Source of the DNA: Maylandia zebra
Lineage: Eukaryota > Chordata > Actinopteri > Cichliformes > Cichlidae
Reading direction: 5' to 3'
Length of the DNA stretch: 64,000 nt
Assembly: GCF_041146795.1 (NCBI RefSeq)
Contig: NC_135170.1
Location: forward strand, 29,065,533 to 29,129,532
Part shown: positions 1-12,600 of the stretch, in pieces
Layout: every line of letters starts with the position of its first letter
Numbering within the stretch: the first letter of the stretch is position 1
The notes under the pieces: generated by a model
Seen by the model: only the letters and a program-made list of their open reading frames with translations
What the model was told of the DNA's origin: nothing
The model's database searches: none
Program-made: the position numbers and the translations under genes

Positions 1-103
1 AAGCAGACCCATGCTCACTGGCTTATGAAATCCTGTGCGGTGAAAGTGCTCTTTGTTTTTTAACACCTAGTGCTTCCGCTGGGAACGGTGTTGCTCTTGC
101 TGG

Positions 104-1465
104 TAGGGCTGCTCAATTAATCGAATTTTAATCACGATTACGATCTGGGCTTTCAACGATCATTAAAAATGACTGAGCCGATTATTAGCCCCTCCCTCAT
201 GATTTACTCTCGCGCTGCTCCATGTGGCAAATCAAGCGCACTGCTCTGCATTTCGAACACGCGTCACAACAATTAAGAGGACCCGAGGGAAGCTCGGAAA
301 GCTAAGCAGAAGTTATTTGGAGAGGAGTGGACTGCCGTTGGTTGAAAAGAGAGGTAAAAAAAAAAAAAACTTAAGTGGTGTGGAAACATTATGGGTTCGC
401 GGAGTCAGACGTGGATCAAGTAGACACAGTGTGTAAACTTTGCTATGGTGTCGTAGCTGCACCACAGAGCAACACTGCAAAGTTCACATTTTTCATTTAT
501 TTCTTATATTGCAAACATTTGCACTGTTATCAGTATTTGCACACTATTTTATATTATTTTTTAAAGTCATTATTCAATACATTGTTATTGTTAAACCTTT
601 AAAGCCGGTCAGAGCAGCATGCTCGTTTTGTGTAACTATTTTTAAATCCCTGTAGAACCTGAATGCTAAGCTAGCACAATAAATTTTTTTCCATATGAAA
701 CCAGAGGAGTTGTACTTACATCTTATGCCATCAGCTTGTCCTCGGTCACGGTTTCCTTCCACATATAGCTTTGCAAAAATTGCACAAAAAGAGCTTGCAG
801 GAACAAAAACATAATATTCCAGAAACACGCTTTGCCGATCCGATCAGCTCTTCTTAACACTTCCCACATTGAAAAAGACATCAACGTGAACTATCGCAAG
901 TGACGTCATTTTTGCGGAAAATTTAGTTTTTTACTTGTAGGCCTTAGAACTCGAATTGCACTGCTGGAAATAGTTTATTTTGATGCACATGCACATTCTT
1001 TGCAAATTTGCATCATAGGATTGTTTTTTGTTTTTCCTGCAGTATATAAAAATTGCTGTATCTCCAAAATAAAACTATGAAGACACTCAAAATAAATTTC
1101 CTGTTGTTGTAAACTATTTTTTGCAACTTTTTTGTATTTAAAGTTTTGAGGGATAAACCTCTTAAATTTCTCCAAGTAGAAATATATGTAAAAACAAAAA
1201 CGATTTTCAATTTTTTTGTAGTTTATTGCACTTTTTTGCAATTAATGTAGTTACTATGGACTTAATGCATACATATTATTAAAATATGGGCTATAACAGT
1301 TGTATTGATGTATAGCAACTTGAAATGCTCCCACAAATGGCACTACAGCATGTAAAAAAATAATATAAGCTCTGGCGGACGAAATAAATATCGTCAAATA
1401 ATCGTGATCTCAATTTCAGTGAAAATAATCGTGATTATCATTTTTGCCATAATCGAGCAGCCCTA
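104..1465. mobile_element. Non-autonomous hAT element 1 (1,362 bp)
   Basis: The element starts tagggctgctcaatta and ends with the near-complement taatcgagcagcccta. It is flanked by perfect 8-bp direct repeats CTTGCTGG (96-103 and 1466-1473), the hAT target-duplication length. AATCGTGATTA-like motifs recur near both ends. No transposase ORF is visible, so it must have moved in trans. Confidence 0.9.
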
Positions 1466-1473
1466 CTTGCTGG

Positions 1474-2239
1474 ACATAACTCACCGTTACACTATCACAT
1501 TCATCTGTTAATATAGTTTCTGCTGGGATTGTCTAGAATAAAGACTGGAAATAAATGTGCCTTGTAACAAAGATGAATTTTGCCTAGTTACTCAGATTCA
1601 CCCTAGGCACTTTGAAACAGTAAGCATGTGCCTTTGCGATACCTGCGATTGTGTTTGACATGTCAATGTGTGCGTTAGTTGTGTAATGTGGCTTGATCCT
1701 GCGGCTCGTTTTCTATGATCCTCAGGCACACATGCTGGCAAACAGAGCACACATACTGTGACTCACATGTTGGAGAGCACGTCATCAAGAGGGCTCTGCT
1801 CTGTTCTGTCTTCACTCCCCATTACCCACGCCCCCCTGTTGCCTATTTCGCGGATTCTCATTGCACACACACAAATGACACTGGAGCTCTGTAGGCGAGA
1901 AGAACTGAGCCATGCCTGACCACTTTCTGCAAACCTGTTTTAGAGTTGAGATATGATAGCCGTGAGTGGCAAACGGCCAGTACAGCCCTGGAGGAAGTAG
2001 GATAGTTGGAGGTTTGCTAGAATGGGGTGGAAGTGGGCCACATTAGTGAAAATGAGCAGTATGTCTAAAGTGTCATGGGAAGTCATGTGTTTAAAAACAG
2101 GATTAGCTGAGCTCCTAACCTTTTTGGTTATTTTTAGTGTTGCCAACCCAGTGATGGAGACAAGAACTGTTTTTGGTTTTGTGGGTTTTTTTTTCACCTG
2201 ACACACTAGAGTGTTGTATTTTGGAGTGTGTGAGTATGT
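1474..2239. other. Spacer between hAT elements
   Basis: Unique-looking sequence upstream of PLCL exon 2 with no supported gene or repeat. It may be an intron of the PLCL gene if exon 1 lies further upstream. Confidence 0.4.
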
Positions 2240-2247
2240 GTGGTAGC

Positions 2248-3266
2248 TAGGGCTGCCACGATTTGTCGACTAGTCACGATTACGTCGACTATCAAAATCG
2301 TCGACGACTGATTTAATAGTCGACGCGTCGTTTGAAACTTTGTACGATCACAAAAGACGCAGGAATAAGTGGCAGGATTTAAGAGTGTAATAACGGACTG
2401 AAACAGAAGATGGCAGCATTGCATGTACAAGGATGTCAGCTACCGTTAAACCCCGAAGAAGAAGAAGAAGCAGCTGTGTCCCAGAATTCATAGCGCGGCC
2501 CAGCGCAGTTTCCAACAATGGCGGCAGCTAGTTAGTTTTAATGTTACTCTTATTATTCTTTCTGGGTCACAAAATAAACGTTTAACATATTTTCAGGCGA
2601 GAATGTAGCTGTGTAAACCTCAAATATCTGCTCAGTTTATCAGGACACCACATATTTTCAAAAGCGCTCCGACGTTTTCGGAGACGTCTGTTACCCACTA
2701 GCTCGTTAGCGAGCCGGGGGCTAGGCTCACTAGCGCCGTGAGAACACCGGACTCCCTGCAAATCGTTTTCAAACCCACCGCCGTCTTTCGCTACTCAGGT
2801 TAAATATATATGAGTCACTTAGATAACTTAAAATGTTATTGTTTGGCTTTTTTTTTTAGTATTTTATTTGTTCCTGAGTAAATCAGTTTGTCTGAGATTA
2901 AAGTTATAGTTTTTACACAGCTGAATAAACGTCAAGCAGACAGCTGATTATCAGAAGTGTGAGATGCTCCAGAATATACTCCAGTGTCCTGTTATATTTT
3001 AGATAGCAAGGAGTTTATTAAACTTCACCGAAACAATCTGCAAATTTCATTAAAATTTAATAAACTATCATCTTGTCTTTATTTTTAGTTAGCACAGACC
3101 TTAAACACTTAAAGCTGTAAGCTAATGATAGTTATATAAGAGCAGATGCTGCTGGTGCAATAAGCTGTAGTTTTACGTCCAATGGATGATGATCTGATTA
3201 GTCGACTAATCGCAAAAATAATCGGTGACTAGTCGACTATCAAAATAATCGTTTGTGGCAGCCCTA
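2248..3266. mobile_element. Non-autonomous hAT element 2 (1,019 bp)
   Basis: Terminal inverted repeats tagggctgccac and gtggcagcccta are flanked by perfect 8-bp target duplications GTGGTAGC (2240-2247 and 3267-3274). Subterminal GTCGAC/TAGTCGACTA motifs repeat at both ends. It encodes no transposase. Apart from the first TIR bases it differs from element 1, so it is a separate family. Confidence 0.92.
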
Positions 3267-3274
3267 GTGGTAGC

Positions 3275-6200
3275 AGTCAAGTGGTTCATGCCATCACACA
3301 AACAACTGGAGGAAGAGGACTTTTTAATTTTGCTTGAGCACACACACAAACACTCCAGTCTGTGGAGATAAAGGAGGAATTAATCTCTCTGATGATGTTG
3401 CTTTCCAGCTTCCACATCACAGTGGAAGAGTACAGAAAAGCAAAGGACTGTATAAATTTTATAGATTATATGCCATTACAAATATAAAGATTTAAAAGCT
3501 ATGCAAAGACAGGAAGTCTATTAATATATTGCATCTATTGTACACAGCAGTACAGTCAAGGGTTATTGTTTTGATGTGAAGTATTCAATAGGGGACTGGA
3601 GTGTACAGGCAACCTGGGAGCCACGACTGTTGTTGCCTGGGAGAGCAGAGAGTTTTTTCCATTAATTGCCTCCCTGGAGTTATGTTCTGCAGTCACACTG
3701 CTTATGGTGCCCAGTGTCATAGTGTGAAAACAATGATAGGAGAAGGGAGAGAGCGTGACACACCACTGTCTTTCAGGGGGTGTGGAAACACTCATCTCAC
3801 CCTTCCACCAGGAAGTATTTGACCAATACTCAAGTTGCTGGTGTTCCCACTGAGGTGTTGTAGACATGTGACTACTAACCATGTGGCATTAACTTGACAC
3901 TTGTGACTGTGACAAAGCAATGTCAAGGTAATAGTGCTAAAGTCACTCAGGCCTAGAGATCAATCCGTGACCATTTGTTAACCAATGATCATGAGAGAAA
4001 CATGGGTATTCCCCAAGCGGTTGCAAGTAGTTACTGGATGGTTGGTTGGTGGAAATCACTGGGAAAATGACTGCTAAAGGCTGAGTCACACAGCCCTACA
4101 GACTGATCAGTAAACTCCTGGCAACCATCTGTTGCTAGGGAAAAATTCATATTCGCCACCTGGTTAGCAAAAACATACTTGTGATAACTGCTTTGATCGT
4201 TTGTGTGGTTGTAATTTGAATGGAGGTGGTGGATTTGTCTGCAAACAGCAGCCAGCTACTCTCTGAGGTCTAGTAAAATTATGAAAAGTGCAACACAAAC
4301 TGGGACTGTAGACCATTTACCTTCAAAGTAAAAGCTGTGCCATTTTGCAACATGTTGGCTACAGCACTTGTTTCCATTGCTCTTTTTTAGGTTTTGCTAT
4401 TGCTTGGCTAGTAGTTGCAGACAAACATGAAAAACTACAGGCAACTGTGGCAATCTGTTAGCAACTAGCAACCAAATCAATTACCAGGAAGTTTCTGGTA
4501 AAGTAACTTGTTTGCAACCAGTTTCACCCATCCTAGCAACTGCTGGTTGTGTCACATGCAACAGGACAGACTACTTTCAAGCAATAGGCACATGATGTCA
4601 CGTTAGAAACCTCAATAGAAAGGGGAATGTGGGAGCTGTGGAAGATTACCAAAATACCCCAACATCACCACCGCAGCAACAACAGGCAGTCAAGCATACA
4701 CACATAAACACACACATACATAAAGAAACACAGGGCCAAAGGGGATCTGAGAAAATATGTGAATCAGAAATAAAAGAGCACAAGAAACAGTGAAAGAAGG
4801 TTTAAACTATTGTAAACAGGCAGTTCAAATCATTAAATTAACAAAATTATTTTCCATGAACTTTGTTATTCATGCATGTACTATTATATTATCATTTCCA
4901 ACTAGTGTGTAATCATTTACTACCACACTACTAATCCTATGAAAAGCAGAATTGTTTTCAGTTGTGTTTTGCTGCTTAGCTTTGATTGAGAGGCAAAGAG
5001 AAACAGCATGCTGTCTTGTCTGGTTGTCCAGCTAATTGTAACAGCATGTTAATGAGACACTAGATTACCCTTATAGCCTTTGACCCTCTGTGGCTACATC
5101 ACTTCCCTGAAGAAGGCCTGGAAATAATCAGACCTGAACAGATCTTCCCTCATAGAACCACTTGCTCAGTCTGCTTTCAGTCATATTCCCAATACCCCAG
5201 TTAATGTTCATGTCCATCTGGCTGATTTTGCAAATAGCTCATGAAGAGCAAACCAGAGGAGAGACCAACTGTCTTTCAGTCTGTTTTTTTAAAAATAGAC
5301 TAGAGTGGTAGCTGTAATTTTCTGTCACATGAGGTGAAAGGACCGTGCTCGTCAAAATAAAGTGCATGGCATTTGGGTTGAAATGTGAGCTCTTGATTAT
5401 GGCCTCCAGATTTATCTCCCACTTCTCCTATGATGGATGGGGCTGAATGATCTACTGGAGGAAATGAACACAAGACAAATAAGGATCTAAGGACAGAATC
5501 AACTCTTTGGCCCGTTTATCTCCTATGTGAAGTGGTTGATGAGCTCATATTACTCTGTAAAAGAATTTGGAGCTACGAACTGACCAAACAGCACTGTCTT
5601 ACCCTTACAGTCTTGGCACGGGTCCATGCATTTCCATGTGCCTGTGGCTCTTGGCACTAGCTCTCACAGAAATTGCATGCAAGTGTATTTCAAGGGGAAT
5701 AACACAAATACTAGCTTTATTTTAACACATTGCAAGCAACCTTTTTGACCTGGGTGGACCAGGCATGATTGGGCTAAAGCACACCATCTGGTAAGATCAG
5801 TAATCACTGACTAAACTTATCCAGGAGGTATTCTCAGAAGCACTGAAGAATTAAAGATTTTGACATTATGATATTGAGTGCTTATGTGTAGGACAATGAG
5901 ATAGAGGTCATAAAACAAGGGCACAAGTGGAGTAATGATCATGTCATTTCTTCAGCTCTGCCTAAAATGGTGCTCATTAATCGTGATGAGTTGCTATGCA
6001 TCATCTGCTTCTGGCTGTCAGGTGGAAGATGGATAATCCGGAGGTGTTTCACTGTGGCTAAAGTTGGACCATGCTTTGGGGAGATTTATCAGGCCTGTAC
6101 AGGCAGTCACTGTCTTAGGTGTTAAGGGGATGCCCTGAGGGTGACTGTCCTTTCTGGCTTTCCAAAAAACAAAACAAAAAAAGATGAAGATACAAGAGAC

Positions 6201-7142
6201 AAGGTCAGATTAAGTGGCTTTGGTTACATTTATCTTGTATTGGAGGTTAAACAAACCATAGCTACCGATATGGCTCTGTAGTAATGGAAATGCCCTTTTG
6301 AAAGAGTCTCAAAGGTGTTGTGCTTAGAGTCTTAAATAGCAGTAATTTGTGGCTTGGTTTGGGTTTTTAATGTACTGTTCTTTGTGCTATGCATTATTCA
6401 GCAAGCCTATTTTCTAAGTTTTAAACCAGGCCATGTGCATTCAGGCTATCTAGCTAACCACAGCTCTGTGTGGAAATAGGACAGTGCTGTGTACTCTCAC
6501 CAGTTAGACTAACAGACCTAAAAGCTGAAAACGTTCCAGCATGTCATTGCAGGTGGTGTTTGCCAGTTGCATTTTACAAGTTTTATTTTAAAACTTACAA
6601 AAATTTAGCCCAGGGCTGTGTAGAGCGATGTCTCCTTTTCAAATTATTCAAATTATTAGGTTTCACTGCAGTTTGTCATTCTCTCAGATTCTATATTGTA
6701 CAAAAAAGATTGAAAACAGATTAATTTCTGGGGCTTTCCTATGAGAGAAATCATACCATCGTATCATCCAACACTGCGTCTCATCTCTTAAAATGTTTAT
6801 AAGAAATAGTCATTACTAAATCAGAATCAATATGTGATTTAAAGTTATTAATGTGTGATTGATAATTAGTAATAACTTATTAAAATTTAATAGTTTGTCA
6901 TATTTAAATTATTAGCAGATGGGAGTGGTGCATCGTTGTCTATCTTTACCTTTTAGCAGCTATAGTATGGGATTTTCCTTCATTTAATTCAGTGTGGATT
7001 TACATATCCACATATAGATATATTTAACTATAGACATAATGCTATCTTTTTGTTTCCTTTCTGCTTTTGAAATCACATATAATGTCTAACATGAAACTCA
7101 TTTTCTCTCATCCAACTCTTCCCTACCCCATTTTGTTCCCAG
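3275..7142. other. Non-coding sequence upstream of the PLCL large exon
   Basis: No coding exon could be supported. In particular, nothing resembles the PLCL N-terminal exon, which in PLCL2 ends RRSSIIK just before DGTKQ. Short ORFs here lack splice logic or homology. A likely old repeat is at 4075-4570. The rest is probably intron. Confidence 0.5.
4075..4570. repeat. Probable degenerate interspersed repeat with GTTGCTAG-type motifs
   Basis: The segment opens with gagtcacacagccc and cctggcaaccatctgttgc. It closes with cctagcaactgctgg and gttgtgtcacatgc, giving loosely inverted ends around repeated 'gcaact/ttgcaacc' motifs, a pattern I associate with a common fish repeat. No clean target duplication was found and the class is unassigned. 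Confidence 0.35.
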
Positions 7143-9629
7143 GATGGTTCCAAACAGAGGCAGGTGAGGAAGAAAACGGTATCCTTCAGCTCAATGCCGA
7201 GCGACCGCAAGATCAACAGCACAGCTGCTTGTATGGCCTTCATGATGGAGGGTTGTGAAATGAAGAAGGTGCGCTCCAACTCGCGTATGTACAACCGCTA
7301 CTTCCTGCTGGATCCGGACATGCACTGGTTGCGTTGGGAGCCATCCAAGAAAGATTCGGAGAAGGCTAAACTGGAAATCAAGAGCATTAAGGAGGTCCGT
7401 TTGGGGAAAAAAACTCCTGTTCTCCGCAGCAATGGTCTCTCTGATCAGTTTCCTGATGAATGCGCTTTCTCTATCATCTACGGGGATAACTACGAGTCCT
7501 TAGACTTAGTGGCTAGCACAGCAGATGTTGTCAGCACCTGGGTGATGGGCCTGAGGTATCTGGTGTCTTATGGCCGCCACACTGTGGATATGGTGGAACA
7601 GAGTCAGCCAAGTCTACGAACATCTTGGATTGGATCAGTGTTTGAGCTAGCAGATGTGGAAAAGGAAGGACACATAGACCTATTCAGAGCCACCCAGATA
7701 ATTAAGGGGCTCAACCCTGGAATGAAAGAGTCTAGGATACAACTGAAATTCAAAGAACTCCAGAAAGCTAAAGACCAGTACGGAGAGGCAATTAACTTGG
7801 ACACTTTTGTTGAGGCCTACTGTGAGCTATGCACACGGCCAGAGATTTTCTTTCTGCTGGTGCAGTTCTCCAGTAACAAGGAATATCTTGACAGCAAAGA
7901 TCTGATGCTTTTTGTAGAGGTAGAGCAGGGTGTGGAAGGAGTAACAGAGGACATGTGCAGGGATATTGTTCAGAAATTTGAGCCATCTGCTGAAGGCAGG
8001 GAGAGAGGCTACCTCTCCATTGACGGTTTTACACACTACCTCCTGTCCTCAGAATGCCACATTTTTGACCCCCAGCACAAACGTGTATGCCAGGATATGA
8101 CTCAGCCTCTTTCCCATTACTACATCAACTCCTCGCATAATGCTTCCCTTCTGGAGGACCATTTCTGGGGTTCGTCAGACATCAGCAGTTACATCCGAGC
8201 TCTGAGGATGGGGTGTCGCAGCATTGAAGTAGTTGTATGGGATGGCCCTGATAATGAACCAGTAGTGTATGTGGGAAGTTCGGTAGCCTCACAGCTAGCT
8301 TTCTCTAAAGTTCTGGACATTATCAACCAATATGCTTTCGAGAGCTCTGAGTACCCCCTTATTCTCTGCTTAGTGACCCACTGTTGCATTCCCCAGCAGA
8401 GGGTCATGGCACAGCACACGAAGAAGATTCTCGGGGACAAGCTGTATATTGACTCACCCAACAAGGAGGAAAACTACCTACCCTCTCCTGAGAAACTCAA
8501 AGGTAAAATCCTCCTTAAAGGCAAGAAGCTGCCACCCAGCTGCAGTGATGCTGAAGGGGATGTGACAGATGAGGAGGAGGGTCTGGAAATGTCCCAAAGA
8601 GTGGGAAATGATGAGAAAGACCAGCTGAATGGCTTGGGCTGTAAGATATTCAGGCTGTGCAGAGAGCTGTCTGATCTTGTATCTCTCTGCAAGTCAGTCC
8701 AGTTCAGGGACTTTGAGTTCTCTAAGAGGGAGCAAAAATACTGGGAAATATGTTCCTTCAATGAGGTAGATGCAAACAAGTTTGCTAATGAGTTTCCAGA
8801 AGAATTTGTCTGCTATAACAAGCGCTTCCTCTCCAGGGTATATCCCACTCCCATGAGGATTGATGCCAGCAACATGAACCCCCAGGATTTCTGGAAATGT
8901 GGCTGCCAGATTGTGGCCATGAACTATCAGACTCCAGGTCTGATGATGGATCTCAACCTAGGGTGGTTCAGGCAGAATGGCAACTGTGGGTATGTTTTAC
9001 GGCCAGCCATTATGAGGGCGGAGGTGTCCTACTTTAGTGCCAATGCTCGGGACTCCCTTCCAGGAGTGTCTGCACAGCTTCTTCACATCAAAGTCATCAG
9101 TGGGCAGAATCTTCCCAAGCCTCGTGGTTCTGCTGCTAAAGGGGATGTGGTGGAGCCCTACATATATGTGGAGATCCATGGCATACCAGCTGACTGTGCT
9201 GAGCAAAGAACCAAGACTGTGTCTCAGAATGGTGACAACCCTATTTTTGATGAGAGTTTTGAATTCCAGATTAATTTACCTGAACTTGCAGTACTGCGTT
9301 TTGTGGTTCTAGACGATGATTACATCGGAGATGAGTTCATTGGCCAGTACACCATCCCATTTGAGTGCCTACAGCCAGGCTATAGGCATGTCCCTCTACA
9401 GTCTCTTACAGGAGAGTTCTTACCCAACACGACCCTGTTTGTTCACGTGGCCATCACCAACAGACGTGGTGGAGGAAAGGGTCATAAGAGGGGTATATAT
9501 GTCAGGAAGAGTAGGAAGGCCCGGGAGTACACCACCACCAAGACCACAGGAATCAAAGTAGTGGATGAGCTCTTCAGAGCTTCCACCCAGCCTCTCAGGG
9601 AGGCCACAGACCTCAGAGAAAATGTGCAG
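7143..9629 (+). CDS. plcl5: PLCL large exon: PH, EF-hand, X, Y and C2 domains
   Basis: This single 829-codon exon, phase 0 at both ends, follows a pyrimidine-rich tract and AG at 7141-7142 and ends before GT at 9630. Counting the first codon as 1, the PP1-docking KTVSF is at 11-15, the PH domain at about 37-150, EF-hand region at 150-315, X box from about 319 ([10 protein letters not shown]), Y box at about 500-620 and C2 at about 640-765. The SSHN His (8136-8138) is kept. The active-enzyme ELDxWDG motif reads EVVVWDG, so the Asp calcium ligand is Val (8232-8234), and the usual ENHCS reads VTHCC (8373-8387). Both changes predict no lipase activity. Human PLCL2 also has one giant exon here. 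A GTG at 7164 is not a start; the frame continues upstream to the splice site. Confidence 0.95.
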
Positions 9630-12600
9630 GTAAGGAACTAAATACTAAGAAAATATTAAGTTACAGTTCGAAAACTGGCTTCTCAGTCTATAGATGGCTG
9701 GGGTGGAGTTTGTGGATGTGCTCTGCATCTTCCCCCATCACTTCCTTTTGATTTAAAAGAAAAGTACAAGGAAAAAACTGCCATAAGTGATTCCACAGTA
9801 CAGATCAGTAGAACATCAAATTCAGATATGATTTTCTGTGGTAATATGGTATTTAAACTGGCTTATATAATGCAATATTTTCAGCACACATAGGTTAACC
9901 TCCTAGGACCTGGCGCCCACATATGTGGATATCACATTTTGGGTTATTTAAACCAAAATACTCAATTTTGCTCTACAAGGGCCTGATATCCACTTACGAG
10001 GACATTATACTGCTACTTTTCTATCGAAATTTTAAACGAATATCCTCATATGTGGCTCTTATTTTTCATAAAAATTTTTTTAAAAAGGTTAAAAAAATAT
10101 CTGGTAATTCTTTGTTTTGACATTCATCGGGCCCCAATATGCCCAAATATCAAAGAGAAATTAAAAATGCATGCTGTGGAAGAGTTCGGGTCTTAGGAGG
10201 TTAAAGACCGCATTAGAGTAGTTTATTTTTTAAGTTTACCAGTTTTTTTCTAAACATTTTACCCTGATTTTGAGGTTATAAAACACGCTGATAATATTTA
10301 CTAACCCTTTTTAGCCATTTAATTAATAATTTGTATAATATCAAGGCTTTCAAAATAAATTTACATAATATTTTATTGCATCCGTAGCAATAAAATCCAT
10401 TGTAAATGTTTTGCATTGTACTTAGTTCACTTGCTATCGTGGATAGAGGCTTGTCACTAATTGTGCTCTATTAATGTAATAAAAGAAAGGGGCAATAAAG
10501 CGACATTGGTGTACAATTCTAAAGTTTATGAATAGTGTAATCATTAATGAGGGACAATTACTGCCCCAGGATGACGAGTGGGTTGCTAGGCACTTAGTGC
10601 AGTATTTTAATGCTCCTCTCAGCTCAAATGAAGATTTGTAAGCACTGTGTATATTTGTCTGACAAGCACCAGCACGGGCCTTTCAGTGTCTTTGTTGGTG
10701 GTCATTAATATATGGTGTGTGGCAACTGCAGAGTGGTATAAATGCTTGTGCCATTTGTGCTGCCTACAAATTATAACTCAACTAGAGCTGGCTAGAGGGT
10801 TTTTTTTTTTGTTGTTGTTGTGTGTGTGTGTTCTTAAGTTGCTAGTTTACGTCGGCAGCCTCTTGTTTTGTCGTGTTTGAAGGAGGTCATTTTTGTACAC
10901 TGCTGAAACAGCTCCAACAGCAGTGTTCCATCTTCCACTAAATAGTAGATTTCTAAGTGAAAGAAAAGACTAAAATTAATAAATATGTGCCTTTTTGTTC
11001 TTCTTACTTGCCTATTGATCATATGTGTAAAGGAGCCCATCACTGGAGAGAAATGGGAGATTTAATCTTTTCCTCAAAGTCTAGTTTTAAACATTACTGT
11101 AAATCACTTTACACACTTGTGCACATGGAACAAAGTAGTGATATTTTCTTTGTTAACAGAATAAGTTTCTGGACTTTTTTCAAGGATAGGCAGAGCTCAT
11201 CCTCACTAACATCTGATGGAAACTCAGTCATTTTGTTCTATAAGCCAGCTTGAAATATGACAGAAGCGGCTCAGTTCAGAGAAGAGCCTCCAGGCATACT
11301 CTTAGTAGGCTTTTAAGGGGTAAAAAGTTAGTTCTTCAATACACTTGCTGTATAACTGGTGAATTTTTATAGTGGCAAACTTGACTGGATCAAATATGTA
11401 ATGATGATGAGTTTTTTTATAAGTAGAAATTAAATTTGAGGTGCATGCAGCACATCGCTTTCACGTATCATGATCATGAGGTCTGTTTGTCTTCAGATAG
11501 CAGCAACCTCAGTCTAATGGTAAAGCAAACAAAAGACAGACTGAACTAAATTAGCAGAGATGTAATGATGATTAGAGATCCCGTGGCATGCAGTCATGCA
11601 TTTTTTTGTTGTGGAAATGGGCATGTTCTGAAAAAGGGCTTCATTATACCTATCAGCATGGGAGAAAATACGTTTGTGTTCTAGGGTGAAACCGATCCTG
11701 TGATGCAGAAGAGGAATAATAGGAACGTACGGTATTTTCTTTGTTCAAATTTTTTTTGTGTAGTTAAACCTATTAATACAAGCAGTTAGTCAGCACCACT
11801 GACTGAAATAAACGAATAAATAAAAAAATCCCCAGCTTGACAAAACATTTTGACATGTGGCATAATCACATGTTTTTCTTTTTGGCATGAACTAAAACCT
11901 TGAGTTTGTCATAAGGTCCTCTTAATCTTTACTTTGATGTCTGTCAGCAGAAATTATTAATAAGTCATGAAATATGGCCCAATCTGTCTTATAAATCTCT
12001 GACAACCTAATAAATATTCTTACTTTTGTAAGAGTCAAATAAAATTACTAATGCAGATTAAGTATTTCGTTGCAGGCGTGCCATGTGTCACAGTTAAGAC
12101 CCTACAGACTTTGTTCTGTAGCTATGATTCATCTCTCATAACAAATGGCTTTAGAATTTTAATTTATAAGGCTTCATGAAAAATGCTTGGTGGTTGAAAG
12201 TGAACGTGTGTTCAGCTGATGCGATCGTGTTGACGCCTCTTATTAAACCACATTTTCCTCTGGTTTGAAATGTAAATACGCCTTTTTGAAACGAAGAGAT
12301 AAAAGTTGATGAAATAGATGAAAGAGGTGAAGTTATGAGGGAGGCTTTAAAGAGAACAAATAAAGGTGTTTTTAGAATGAGGCATATTGCCTTTTAAATG
12401 TAAAATAATGGACATATGGGAAGGGCTTGTACAGACCAGCTGCAGAGAGAGCGGTTCTGTGGATCTGGAGACAGCTGAATGAAAGGATCTGTGGCCAAAT
12501 ACCCACAAGGCGACAACTAGACACTCTTTAAAAAAACATATCTGTTGTACTCAGTGTGCACACACGCTTATTTTTTTAATATATTAAGCAAAATGAATTA

